In this document: positions 9,306-17,912 of the stretch, in pieces
Layout: every line of letters begins with the position of its first letter
How positions within the stretch are numbered: the first letter of the stretch is position 1
From: Pectobacterium punjabense
GTDB lineage: Bacteria > Pseudomonadota > Gammaproteobacteria > Enterobacterales > Enterobacteriaceae
DNA: 64,000 bases
Assembly: GCF_012427845.1 (NCBI RefSeq)
Contig: NZ_CP038498.1
Location: 1,612,001 to 1,676,000, forward strand
Direction of reading: 5' to 3'
Notes under the pieces: model-generated
The model's input: only the letters and a program-made list of their open reading frames with translations
Database searches by the model: none
Told to the model about the DNA's origin: nothing
Position numbers and translations under genes: made by a program

Positions 9306-11237
9306 ATGGATACGTGTCGCATCACCATGGCGCAAGCGCTGGTCAGGTTTCTCAATCAGCAATACATCAGCGTAGACGGTGAAGAATCCCCTTTTGTGCA
9401 GGGCGTCATGACCATTTTTGGTCACGGTAATGTGCTAGGCATCGGTCAGGCATTAGAGCAGGAAGCGAACCGCCTTACCGTACATCAGGGGTGCAGTGAG
9501 CAGGGAATGGCACACATTGCCGTTGGGTTTGCTAAACAACACAAACGGCGGAAAATCTATGCGGTGACTTCTTCTGTAGGGCCAGGAGCGGCGAATATGG
9601 TGACCGCTGCGGCGACCGCCACCGCCAACCGCATTCCCGTGCTGCTTCTCCCCGGCGATCTCTTCGCCTGCCGCCAGCCGGACCCTGTGTTGCAGCAGGT
9701 CGAGCAGTACCACGATCTGTCTATTAGTACCAATGACTGCTTTAAACCGGTTTCTCGCTATTGGGATCGTATTAATCGCCCTGAACAACTGATGAGTGCA
9801 CTGATTAACGCCATGCGCGTGCTGACCGATCCGGCAGACACCGGCGCGGTAACGTTGTGTTTACCACAGGATGTACAGGCAGAAGTCTGGGACTATCCTG
9901 CATCGTTTTTCCGCAAGCGTGTCCACCACCTCGAACGGCGTCCGCCGGATGCGGCACGTCTGGATGCTGCTGCTGCGCTGATTGCGAGAAAACGCCGCCC
10001 TATGCTGATTTGCGGTGGCGGCGTTCGTTATTCTGGTGCCCATAATGCGCTAGCGCAGTTTGCTGAACAGTTTGCGATTCCGTTTGGTGAAACCCAGGCG
10101 GGCAAGGGGGCAGTGGTTTCATCGCACCCGCTGAACTGTGGTGGTATTGGTGTTACGGGCGGACTGGCGGCAAATCGGCTGGCGCAAGAAGCGGATCTGA
10201 TTATCGGTGTCGGAACACGTTTAACCGACTTTACCACGGGTTCCAAGTCACTGTTTCAGAACCCAGAGGTCGAATTTCTATTACTCAACGTTGCCGAATT
10301 TGATGCGCTCAAACTGGACGCGCAGCCCTTGATTGCTGACGCGCACATCGGGCTGGTGGCGCTGGCAGAGCGGCTGGCGATGGCGTCGTATCGTAGTGGC
10401 TGGCAGCAGGCTATCGAACAGGCGCGTGCGGAATGGAACGACGAGCTACAGCGGCTGTTTACGGTACAGGATAAGGGGGAACTGGTGCCAGAAGTGGTGG
10501 ATGGTCTGGAAGACAAGCTGGATGAATACCGTCAGATGCTGAATACCCACCTGACGCAAACGCGGGTGCTTGGCATACTGAATGAGGAGCTGGAGGATAA
10601 TGCGATTGCGGTTGGCGCGGCGGGCTCCCTGCCGGGTGATTTACAGCGCGTGTGGCAGGTGAAAACGCCGGACAGCTATCATCTGGAATATGGCTACTCC
10701 TGCATGGGATACGAGATTGCGGCGGCGATTGGCGCACGTCTTGCGGCACCGCAGCAGCCCGTTTATGCGATGCTCGGTGACGGTTCCTATCTGATGCTTC
10801 ACACCGAACTGCAAACGGCGGTACAAGAAGGTATCAAAATCACTGTACTGCTGTTCGACAACGCGGGTTTTGGTTGTATCAACAACCTGCAAATGAGTCA
10901 GGGAATGGGCAGCTTCTGTACGGAAAACCGCTACCGTGATGTGGAGTCGGGGCAGCTGCGCGGTGCGCTTATTCCGGTGGATTTCGCCAAGAACGCGGAA
11001 AGTTACGGCTGCAAAGCGTGGCGGGTGCATGATGAAGCCTCGCTCAGGCAGGCGCTGACGGAATCACGCCAGCATGCAGGGCCGGTGCTGCTTGATATCA
11101 AGGTGCTGCCGAAGACTATGACGCATGGTTATGAATCCTGGTGGCGCACCGGCACGGCGCAAGTTGCGGATAATCCAGAGATTGAGGCTGCGGCCAATAA
11201 CGTGAAAGCCGCGCTCTCCCGCGCACGCCAGTACTAG
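9306..11237 (+). CDS. iolD: 3D-(3,5/4)-trihydroxycyclohexane-1,2-dione hydrolase
   Basis: A 643-residue thiamine-diphosphate enzyme of normal IolD length. It cleaves the ring of the cyclic trione to 5-deoxyglucuronate, the third step of inositol catabolism. The N-terminal domain has the early conserved Glu in [19 protein letters not shown], about residues 60-78. The central domain contains [12 protein letters not shown]. The C-terminal ThDP motif is [16 protein letters not shown]...[13 protein letters not shown] near residue 490. ATG follows AAGGAG. iolD stands alone between two inverted repeat copies, about 350 bp after iolA and 790 bp before iolG, unlike the compact iol operons of many bacteria. 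Confidence 0.96.
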   Translation: MDTCRITMAQALVRFLNQQYISVDGEESPFVQGVMTIFGHGNVLGIGQALEQEANRLTVHQGCSEQGMAHIAVGFAKQHKRRKIYAVTSSVGPGAANMVTAAATATANRIPVLLLPGDLFACRQPDPVLQQVEQYHDLSISTNDCFKPVSRYWDRINRPEQLMSALINAMRVLTDPADTGAVTLCLPQDVQAEVWDYPASFFRKRVHHLERRPPDAARLDAAAALIARKRRPMLICGGGVRYSGAHNALAQFAEQFAIPFGETQAGKGAVVSSHPLNCGGIGVTGGLAANRLAQEADLIIGVGTRLTDFTTGSKSLFQNPEVEFLLLNVAEFDALKLDAQPLIADAHIGLVALAERLAMASYRSGWQQAIEQARAEWNDELQRLFTVQDKGELVPEVVDGLEDKLDEYRQMLNTHLTQTRVLGILNEELEDNAIAVGAAGSLPGDLQRVWQVKTPDSYHLEYGYSCMGYEIAAAIGARLAAPQQPVYAMLGDGSYLMLHTELQTAVQEGIKITVLLFDNAGFGCINNLQMSQGMGSFCTENRYRDVESGQLRGALIPVDFAKNAESYGCKAWRVHDEASLRQALTESRQHAGPVLLDIKVLPKTMTHGYESWWRTGTAQVADNPEIEAAANNVKAALSRARQY

Positions 11238-11394
11238 GTGAATTTCCCTATGTCACTGTCTCTTAGTCGCATTATTTATGAAAACTAAGAGACGGTTTCG
11301 TGCGCGATAGTACCGTCACTTTCATGTTACCCCGTAGCTCGCGCCCGACAAGGGACGGCTCAAACGCCGCTCGCCCCTTGACCCCAGGCTTTTT

Positions 11395-11615
11395 GGCGGA
11401 AATTATGCCGCTGACGCGGTTCCTTCGTCGGTATCAGGCTTAACGGACCGCTTGCGACACGTTTACTCGCCCCATAAATGGGACTCGCCCTTCGGGCCAG
11501 CACAAGTGCTGTTCAAAAACGTCTCTGACGTTTTTGTCCGACGTGGCGCAAGCTTGAGCCGCGTCCATGCGGCTCATCCTAAGCCTGCTATCTCCTCAGC
11601 ATAATTTTTTACGCC
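11395..11615 (-). repeat. MITE-like intergenic repeat, copy B (inverted relative to copy A)
   Basis: On the + strand it starts GGCGGAAATTATGCCGCTGA and ends CTCAGCATAATTTTTTACGCC-like; read on the - strand, both ends match copy A (GGCGT.AAAAATTATGCTGAGG and GCGGCATAATTT). It is 221 bp against 149 bp for copy A because the middle differs, carrying hairpins such as AAAAACGTC..GACGTTTTT and GAGCCGC..GCGGCTC. A mosaic interior between conserved ends is common in nonautonomous palindromic repeats. Confidence 0.7.
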
Positions 11616-11874
11616 GTAGTATAAGGGCAAAACCCTTGATGACTCCTGTAGTTGTATCTCCGAGAGTGTTCAATGCAGTGGGAGGTAATGAGTTGAAACA
11701 TCCATTTCATTTTCAAACCGCGGTTTCATTTTTCCCTTCTTTTTACGCCAGCGCCTGAGCGATCCCCCTGATAGGCATGTATACCCCACAAACGTTCTCA
11801 CAGGATGTGTGATTGGGGTTGCAGAAAACAGTGAAGATGTCATGAAAATGTTAACTGACGCGCAAAAACATAAT

Positions 11875-11913
11875 TTTCAATTTATACAAAATTGAAATAA
11901 ATGTTTTATTTTA
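11875..11913 (+). promoter_or_regulatory. iolG control region: palindrome and candidate RpiR operator
   Basis: TTTCAATTT-ATACA-AAATTGAAA (11875-11897) is a perfect 9-bp inverted repeat with a 5-bp spacer. Overlapping its right arm, GAAAT-N9-ATTTTA (11894-11913) has the geometry of the iolA and iolD sites. The region lies about 120-155 bp upstream of the iolG ATG. Confidence 0.5.
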
Positions 11914-12030
11914 GCTATCAGGATTTGCGGTAAAAAGTGAGTGATGGGGCTGGAGAGAATGAAATTCACCGTCATCCCGTCACTTTATCAGTCTGGCGTT
12001 AACTATCACTCAGGCAGCAAGGGAGAAACT

Positions 12031-13017
12031 ATGTTTAACATCGCTTTACTGGGCGCTGGCCGCATCGGTCAGGTTCATGCAGTGAACATCGCGGCACACA
12101 AAGAAACCAACCTGTACGCGGTGGTCGATCCCAACCCAACCAATGCCACGGCGCTGGCAGAACGTTACCATACCAAAGTCCAAACTGTTGATGAGGTCAT
12201 GAACGATCCGGCCGTGCATGCCGTTCTGATTGCTTCCGCGACTGACACGCACGCTGACCTGATTGAGTTAGCCGCAAAACACGGCAAGGCCATTTTCTGT
12301 GAAAAACCGGTACATCTGGATATTGCCCGCGTTCGCGACTGCCTGACCGTTGTCAAACAGCAGAACGTGCCATTGTTTGTGGGCTTCAACCGCCGTTACG
12401 ACCCACAATTCCGCCGTGTCAAAACGCTGGCAGGTGAAGGCAATATCGGCAAACCGGAATCCCTCCTGATTATCTCTCGCGATCCTTCTCCACCGCCTGC
12501 TGAGTATGTCCGCGTTTCCGGCGGTATGTTCCGCGATATGACGATTCATGATTTCGATATGGCACGCTTCATTATGGGCGAAGAGCCGGTGTCGGTCTTT
12601 GCACAAGGCAGCAATCTGGTCGATCCGGCGATTGGTGAAGCGGGCGACATCGATACCGCATTTATCGTGCTGAAATTCGCCTCTGGCGCGATGGCGACCA
12701 TCGTCAACAGCCGCCGTTCCGGCTATGGCTACGATCAGCGCCTCGAGTTGCACGGTGCGAAAGGCGTACTCAGCGCGGGCAATATCCGTGAAAACGTGGT
12801 CGAGCAGTGGACCGACGACGGTTGTCTGGCAGCGAAACCTGAATATTTCTTCCTGCAACGTTATCACGCGGCCTATGCAGCGGAGTGGCAGCACTTTGTC
12901 GAGGTCTTGCATGGTCGCACGCAGCCGGAGTGCTCCGGTCTGGACGGTGAGCGTGCGCTGAATCTGGCGGATAAAGCCTTTGAATCCCTGGCTCAAGGCA
13001 AGGAGGTCGCCGTGTAA
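12031..13017 (+). CDS. iolG: Inositol 2-dehydrogenase
   Basis: A 328-residue Gfo/Idh/MocA oxidoreductase. It oxidises myo-inositol to scyllo-inosose with NAD, the first step of the pathway. The start at 12031 has AAGGGAG upstream and gives MFNIALLGAGRIGQVHAVNI with the GxGxxG NAD motif at once; an upstream in-frame extension to 11941 lacks similarity. The EKP motif (FCEKPVHLD, about residues 90-98) and the conserved DMTIHDFDMARF with its catalytic His/Asp pair are present. It heads a run of genes in the same direction ending at iolB, with small gaps, and so probably begins the main inositol operon. Confidence 0.94.
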   Translation: MFNIALLGAGRIGQVHAVNIAAHKETNLYAVVDPNPTNATALAERYHTKVQTVDEVMNDPAVHAVLIASATDTHADLIELAAKHGKAIFCEKPVHLDIARVRDCLTVVKQQNVPLFVGFNRRYDPQFRRVKTLAGEGNIGKPESLLIISRDPSPPPAEYVRVSGGMFRDMTIHDFDMARFIMGEEPVSVFAQGSNLVDPAIGEAGDIDTAFIVLKFASGAMATIVNSRRSGYGYDQRLELHGAKGVLSAGNIRENVVEQWTDDGCLAAKPEYFFLQRYHAAYAAEWQHFVEVLHGRTQPECSGLDGERALNLADKAFESLAQGKEVAV

Positions 13018-13097
13018 CCCTATCGGCACACCGCGTGTTACCTGCTTTCAACCCTACACCCATACCCATAACAGAAGCAGATGAAGAGAAAAGACAT

Positions 13098-14036
13098 ATG
13101 AAAAAGATCATCAGCGTTTCCGCAATCGCCATCGCACTGGGTCTGTCTGGTTTTGCTCAGGCCCAAAATGAACAAATCGTTTTCAGTACGCCGAATCTCG
13201 CTATGCCGTTTGAAGTTCACATGCAGCGCACCGCCGTCAAAGCCGCCAAAGAATTGGGCGTGAATTTGCAAGTGCTGGATGGACAGGGTAGTTCGCCGAA
13301 GCAGGCAGCCGATTTAGAAAATGCCATCACGCGTGGTGCACAGGGCTTTGTTGTGTCACCGAATGACGTCAACGCAGTTTCCAGCGCGGTGACCGAAATT
13401 CAGGATGCCAAGCTGCCCGTGGTGACGCTGGATCGTTCGGTAAAAACGGAAAAAGCAGTGCCGCACTTTGGTGCCAATAACTATAAAGGCGGTCAGGCGA
13501 TTGCTGACTATGTCAAAACCAAATTCCCAGATGGTGCAGAGATCATTCTGCTGACCGGTCAACCGGGTTCGTCTTCTAACATCGAGCGTACGCAGGGGAT
13601 TCGCGACAGCCTGAAAGCGGGTGGCAGCAAATACCACATCGTCGCGGACCAGACGGGGAACTGGATGCGTTCCGAAGGGATGCGCATCGTGGAAAGCGTT
13701 TTTCCTTCGCTGCCTAAACGCCCGCAGGTGATCCTCTCTGCGAATGACGACATGGCGCTGGGCGCGATTGAAGCGTTGCAAGGGCAAGGTCTGAAACCCG
13801 GCGACGTGATGGTGACCGGCTTTGACGCCGTGCCGGAAGCGCTGGCTCGCGTACGTGACGGCTGGCTGGCGGTTACCGCCGATCAGCGTCCAGGCTATGC
13901 GGTGACCACTGCGTTAACGCAGTTAACCAATAACATCCGCAGTAAAGCGCCGATCACCGGGGCAGACTACCAACCGACCATGATTACCAAAGATAACCTG
14001 AACGATGCCGAGCGCATTGGCGAAGCGGGTAAATAA
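13098..14036 (+). CDS. Periplasmic sugar (inositol)-binding protein of an ABC importer
   Basis: A 312-residue RbsB-like binding protein with a signal peptide ending FAQA. The ATG at 13098 follows a GAAGAGAAAA ribosome site; an upstream in-frame start at 13035 would put a non-signal extension in front and is not favoured. The family pattern is clear: IVFSTPNLAMPFEVHMQRTA, the GQGSSPKQAADLENAI loop, VVTLDRSV, and later NDDMALGAIEAL. Its place between iolG and the ATPase and permease makes myo-inositol or a stereoisomer the likely ligand; this rests on context. Confidence 0.9.
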   Translation: MKKIISVSAIAIALGLSGFAQAQNEQIVFSTPNLAMPFEVHMQRTAVKAAKELGVNLQVLDGQGSSPKQAADLENAITRGAQGFVVSPNDVNAVSSAVTEIQDAKLPVVTLDRSVKTEKAVPHFGANNYKGGQAIADYVKTKFPDGAEIILLTGQPGSSSNIERTQGIRDSLKAGGSKYHIVADQTGNWMRSEGMRIVESVFPSLPKRPQVILSANDDMALGAIEALQGQGLKPGDVMVTGFDAVPEALARVRDGWLAVTADQRPGYAVTTALTQLTNNIRSKAPITGADYQPTMITKDNLNDAERIGEAGK

Positions 14037-14070
14037 GTCGTTTTCTACGTAATCAATAAAGGTATTCAGC

Positions 14071-14090
14071 AGGCCGCGTTCGCGCGGCCT
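14071..14090 (+). other. Stable hairpin with TTCG tetraloop between binding protein and ATPase
   Basis: AGGCCGCG-TTCG-CGCGGCCT is an 8-bp GC-rich stem with a UUCG tetraloop, in the 72-bp gap after the binding protein. No T run follows. Such intercistronic hairpins commonly protect the upstream mRNA and help over-express the binding protein relative to the rest. Confidence 0.6.
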
Positions 14091-14108
14091 TGCGGGAGGA
14101 AGGTACGC

Positions 14109-15656
14109 ATGACGGAACCCCTACTGAACATCACCAATCTGGCAAAGAGCTTCTCTGGCGTTTGGGCGCTGAGTAATGCGCAACTGACCGTACAGCCGGG
14201 AGAGATTCATGCGCTATTGGGCGAAAATGGCGCGGGTAAATCAACGCTGTTAAAGGCGCTGGCGGGGGCGCAGCCGCAGACCAGCGGTGATATCTGGTTT
14301 GGTGGTCAGCAACTATTACCGCTTGAATCGCCCGTTGAACGCCAAAAGCGCGGGATTATCACCATTTATCAGGAATTTAATCTGCTGCCCAATATGAGCG
14401 TGGCGGAAAACATGTTCCTGGGGCGCGAACCTCAGAGCAGTGGGTTATTTGTCGACGCGCTGGCGGTTAATCGCGAGGCGAAAGCGGTACTCGATTACCT
14501 GAAATTGAATATTGCGCCGACGACGCAGGTGGCACGTTTGAGCGTGGCGCAGCAGCAGATGGTGGAGATCGCCAGAGCGCTGACGCTGAACGCCAAACTG
14601 ATTGTGATGGATGAACCATCGGCGGCGCTAAGCGATAGCGAAGTCGATAGCCTGCACCGCGTAGTACGTGAACTAAAAGGTCGCGGCGTGAGCGTGGTGT
14701 ATGTGACGCACCGACTCCATGAAGTTTTCCAATTATGCGATCGCTTTACCGTGTTTCAGGATGGCCGCTATACCGGTTCTGGGGATGTCGCCTGCACCAA
14801 CGTGCAGGAAATCATTCGCCTGATGGTGGGGCGTGACGTGGTGTTCAACCGCCGCCCACCTTCCGAGACGCATCATCAGGATAAACCAGTACGGCTAGCG
14901 GTAAAGGGCTTAAGCCGGGAAAAACCGCCGCTGGATGCGCACGGTATCGCACTGAAAGATATCAGTTTTCAGGTACATGCGGGCGAAGTGCTCGGTATCG
15001 CAGGGCTGGTCGGCGCTGGGCGCACGGAAATTGCACGTTGTTTGTTTGGTGCCGACGCTTTCTCTACCGGTGAGTTTGTGTTGGATGACGTACCTTATCA
15101 TCCCTCCACGCCGCTGCATGCGCTGTCGCAGGGCATTGCCCTGGTGCCGGAAGACCGCAAGAAAGAGGGCGCGGTGCTGGGGTTATCTATCAGGGAAAAT
15201 ATCTCGCTCTCCAATCTCTCGTCGCTTATGCGCTGGCGCTGGTTTGTGAACACCCGTAAGGAAGACGATCTGATTGATGCCTACCGTCAGGCGCTGCATA
15301 TCAAAATGGTGAACAGCGAGCAGGAAGTGCGCAAGCTGTCGGGGGGGAATCAGCAAAAGGTGATTCTTGCCCGCTGTATGGCACTGAACCCCAAGGTATT
15401 GATCGTGGATGAGCCTACGCGCGGCATTGATGTCGGCACCAAGTCTGAAGTCCATCAGGTGCTGTTCGATATGGCAAAACGGGGCGTCGCTGTGATTGTG
15501 ATTTCCTCAGACCTGCCGGAAATCATGGCGATTTCAGACCGCATCATCACGCTCAGCGAAGGGCGGATCAGTGGGGAAATTCATGGCGATGACGCCACAG
15601 AAGAAAAACTGATGACGATGATGGCCATTTGCCACGACGCATTACACGCAGCATAA
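14109..15656 (+). CDS. Sugar (inositol) ABC transporter ATP-binding protein, two nucleotide domains
   Basis: A 515-residue RbsA/MglA-type protein with two fused ATPase domains. The N-terminal domain has a full Walker A (GENGAGKST, about residue 38), signature LSVAQQQMVEIARAL and Walker B LIVMDEPSAAL. The second has the degenerate Walker A GLVGAGRTE usual for this family, LSGGNQQKVILARCM and VLIVDEPTRGIDVGTK. It energises uptake through the next gene's permease. A GGGAGGAAGG ribosome site precedes ATG. The permease gene follows after 12 bp. Confidence 0.95.
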   Translation: MTEPLLNITNLAKSFSGVWALSNAQLTVQPGEIHALLGENGAGKSTLLKALAGAQPQTSGDIWFGGQQLLPLESPVERQKRGIITIYQEFNLLPNMSVAENMFLGREPQSSGLFVDALAVNREAKAVLDYLKLNIAPTTQVARLSVAQQQMVEIARALTLNAKLIVMDEPSAALSDSEVDSLHRVVRELKGRGVSVVYVTHRLHEVFQLCDRFTVFQDGRYTGSGDVACTNVQEIIRLMVGRDVVFNRRPPSETHHQDKPVRLAVKGLSREKPPLDAHGIALKDISFQVHAGEVLGIAGLVGAGRTEIARCLFGADAFSTGEFVLDDVPYHPSTPLHALSQGIALVPEDRKKEGAVLGLSIRENISLSNLSSLMRWRWFVNTRKEDDLIDAYRQALHIKMVNSEQEVRKLSGGNQQKVILARCMALNPKVLIVDEPTRGIDVGTKSEVHQVLFDMAKRGVAVIVISSDLPEIMAISDRIITLSEGRISGEIHGDDATEEKLMTMMAICHDALHAA

Positions 15657-15668
15657 CGGAGGTGACGC

Positions 15669-16700
15669 ATGTCCCAGCAGCCGCTTTCTAAGAGCATTAC
15701 GCCGTCCAATCCGCGCGGACGTTTTGACCCGATTGCCTTTTTCGAACGCTTCGGCGTGTTTATTTTCATGATTTTGCTGCTGATTTTCTTTCAGTCGCAG
15801 AACAGCAACTTTCTGTCCGAACGCAACATCACCAACATCCTGACCGAAGTCTCCATCTACGGCATCATGGCGGTAGGGATGACGTTTGTCATTCTGACCG
15901 CCGGGATTGACCTGTCCGTCGGCTCAATTCTTGCGGTGTGTGCCATCACCGCCGCCTCCGTGATTAAGGGCGACAACTTCACCACCGTCGATCCTGATGC
16001 CTGGTACGGCTTGAGCTGGCTGGTTGCGTTGGGCGTCTGTCTGGCAATGGGCACTTTCATTGGTTTCCTGCATGGTTTAGGCGTGACCAAACTACGCCTG
16101 CCGCCGTTTATCGTCACGCTGGGTGGGATGACCATCTGGCGTGGGTTAACGCTGGTGATGAACGACGGCGCACCAATTGCTGGTTTTGACCCCAGCTATC
16201 GCTGGTGGGGGCGGGGCGAGATTCTCGGTATTTCGGTACCGATCTGGATCTTCGCGCTGGTCGCCTTGCTGGGCTATCTGGCACTGCATAAAACCCGCTG
16301 GGGACGCTTCGTCTACGCCATCGGCGGCAACACCGAAGCCGCGCGACTGGCGGGCGTGAATGTGCAGCGTGTACTGGTCAGCGTCTACGTCGTGATTGGC
16401 TGTCTGGCAGGACTGGCGGGCTTTATCCTCAGCGCCCGCCTTGGTAGCGCGGAAGCCGTCGCGGGGATCACTTTCGAACTGCGCGTCATCGCCTCGGTGG
16501 TGATCGGCGGCACCTCGCTGATGGGCGGCTATGGACGAATCAGCGGCACGATTATCGGCTCGATCATCATGGGTATTCTGATTAACGGGCTGGTGTTGAT
16601 GAATGTATCGGCTTACTACCAGCAGATTATCACCGGGCTGATCATTGTGCTGGCCGTGGCATTCGATACTTATGCCAAGAGCCGTCGCGGTGCGATTTGA
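15669..16700 (+). CDS. Sugar (inositol) ABC transporter permease
   Basis: A 343-residue RbsC-type inner-membrane protein with eight or more hydrophobic segments. Recognisable blocks are MAVGMTFVILTAGIDLSVGS, LRLPPFIVTLGGMTIWRGL, GNTEAARLAGVNV and the C-terminal VVIGGTSLMGGYGRISGT loop that contacts the ATPase. It presumably works as a homodimer with the preceding ATPase and the binding protein at 13098. Start ATG after CGGAGGTG, 12 bp from the ATPase stop. Confidence 0.95.
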   Translation: MSQQPLSKSITPSNPRGRFDPIAFFERFGVFIFMILLLIFFQSQNSNFLSERNITNILTEVSIYGIMAVGMTFVILTAGIDLSVGSILAVCAITAASVIKGDNFTTVDPDAWYGLSWLVALGVCLAMGTFIGFLHGLGVTKLRLPPFIVTLGGMTIWRGLTLVMNDGAPIAGFDPSYRWWGRGEILGISVPIWIFALVALLGYLALHKTRWGRFVYAIGGNTEAARLAGVNVQRVLVSVYVVIGCLAGLAGFILSARLGSAEAVAGITFELRVIASVVIGGTSLMGGYGRISGTIIGSIIMGILINGLVLMNVSAYYQQIITGLIIVLAVAFDTYAKSRRGAI

Positions 16701-16739
16701 TCCGCACCTGTACCCAATCTTTTTTACACCGAGGTGGAT

Positions 16740-17873
16740 ATGAAAGAGGTACGCATTGGGTTAATCGGCACCGGCTATATCGGTCGTGCCCATGCCATCG
16801 CCTACACGCAGGCGCCGACGGTCTTCCCGCTGAAGGGGAATTTGGTGAAAGCCATGCTGGCGGAAGTGTCGCCTGAACTGGCTGCCAGGCGGGCGCAGGA
16901 ATTTGGTTTTCAGCGTTCAACGGGGGACTGGCGTGAGCTGGTGGCCGATCCCGACATTGACGTAGTGGATATCTGCGCGCCGAACTTTCTGCATAAGACG
17001 ATGGCGATGGCGGCTATCCAGCACGGCAAGCATGTTTACTCGGAAAAACCGCTGGCGCTGAATGCGCGTGATGCCAGAGAAATGGTTGATGCGGCGCAGC
17101 GGGCGGGCGTGAAAACGCTGGTAGGTTTCAACTACATGAAGAACCCGACTTCGCAACTGGCCAAAGAGATCATCGCCAGCGGCGAAATTGGCGAGGTGGT
17201 GCATTTTTACGGTACGCACAATGAGGATTATCTGGCCGATCCGCACAAACCCGCAGACTGGCACTGTTTCAAAGAAACCGCCGGGCTAGGGGCATTGGGG
17301 GATCTGGCGGCACATATCGTCAACATGGCTCAGTATCTGGTGGGCGATATCGCCAGCGTCTGCGGCGATTTGCAAACGGTGATTACGCAGCGTCCAACGG
17401 CATCGGGCAGCAACGAGTGGGTTCAGGTAGAGAATGAAGATCAGGCACATGCCATGGTGCGGTTTGCCAGCGGCGCAAGGGGCGTGATTGAAACCTCGCG
17501 AATTGCCTGCGGACGAAAAATGGGTCTGACCTACGTGGTGACTGGCACCAAAGGCACGCTGAGTTTCACGCAGGAACGCATGGCGGAGCTGAAACTCTAT
17601 CGGCATGACGAACCGGAACATCGGCAGGGGTTTAAAACATTGCTGACCGGGCCACAGCATCCTGATTACGCGGCCTTCTGCGCCAGCGCTGGACACGGCA
17701 TTGGGTTTAACGATCAGAAAACGGTGGAGGTGCGCGATCTGATTGACGGTATTGCCGCTGACGTTCCGATGTGGCCGGATTTCGAAGAGGGCTGGAAAGT
17801 CTCGCGAATTCTGGATGCGATCGTGCTGTCACACGAAGCGGCGCGCTGGGTGAACGTGGACGAGGTGGGCTAA
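16740..17873 (+). CDS. Second Gfo/Idh/MocA-family dehydrogenase of the inositol operon
   Basis: A 377-residue NAD(P)-dependent oxidoreductase. The ATG at 16740 (MKEVRIGLIGTGYIG) with GAGG five bases upstream is preferred to the GTG at 16734. The Rossmann GTGYIGRAH, VDICAPNFLHKTMA and EKPLALNARDA motifs are intact, followed by a C-terminal alpha/beta substrate domain. In iol operons such paralogues oxidise other inositol isomers (for example scyllo-inositol) or an uncommon derivative. The exact substrate is not evident, and it is only distantly similar to IolG at 12031. Confidence 0.87.
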   Translation: MKEVRIGLIGTGYIGRAHAIAYTQAPTVFPLKGNLVKAMLAEVSPELAARRAQEFGFQRSTGDWRELVADPDIDVVDICAPNFLHKTMAMAAIQHGKHVYSEKPLALNARDAREMVDAAQRAGVKTLVGFNYMKNPTSQLAKEIIASGEIGEVVHFYGTHNEDYLADPHKPADWHCFKETAGLGALGDLAAHIVNMAQYLVGDIASVCGDLQTVITQRPTASGSNEWVQVENEDQAHAMVRFASGARGVIETSRIACGRKMGLTYVVTGTKGTLSFTQERMAELKLYRHDEPEHRQGFKTLLTGPQHPDYAAFCASAGHGIGFNDQKTVEVRDLIDGIAADVPMWPDFEEGWKVSRILDAIVLSHEAARWVNVDEVG

Positions 17874-17912
17874 TGACGGCTTTTTTACGCGATTTTTACA
17901 GGACTGGCTGCT

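Larger units (their letters stand above)
11238..12030. other. Long intergenic region between iolD and iolG
   Basis: About 790 bp without a convincing gene. It holds a stem-loop GTCTCTTAGT/ACTAAGAGAC (11258-11267, 11284-11293) just after iolD that may help end transcription though it lacks a T run, MITE-like copy B (11395-11615), and a very AT-rich iolG promoter region with a perfect palindrome and an operator candidate at 11875-11913. Confidence 0.6.

Noticed and set aside
11567..11758. 63-residue frame after iolD
   Set aside because: It starts inside the MITE-like repeat and has no ribosome site or recognisable domain.
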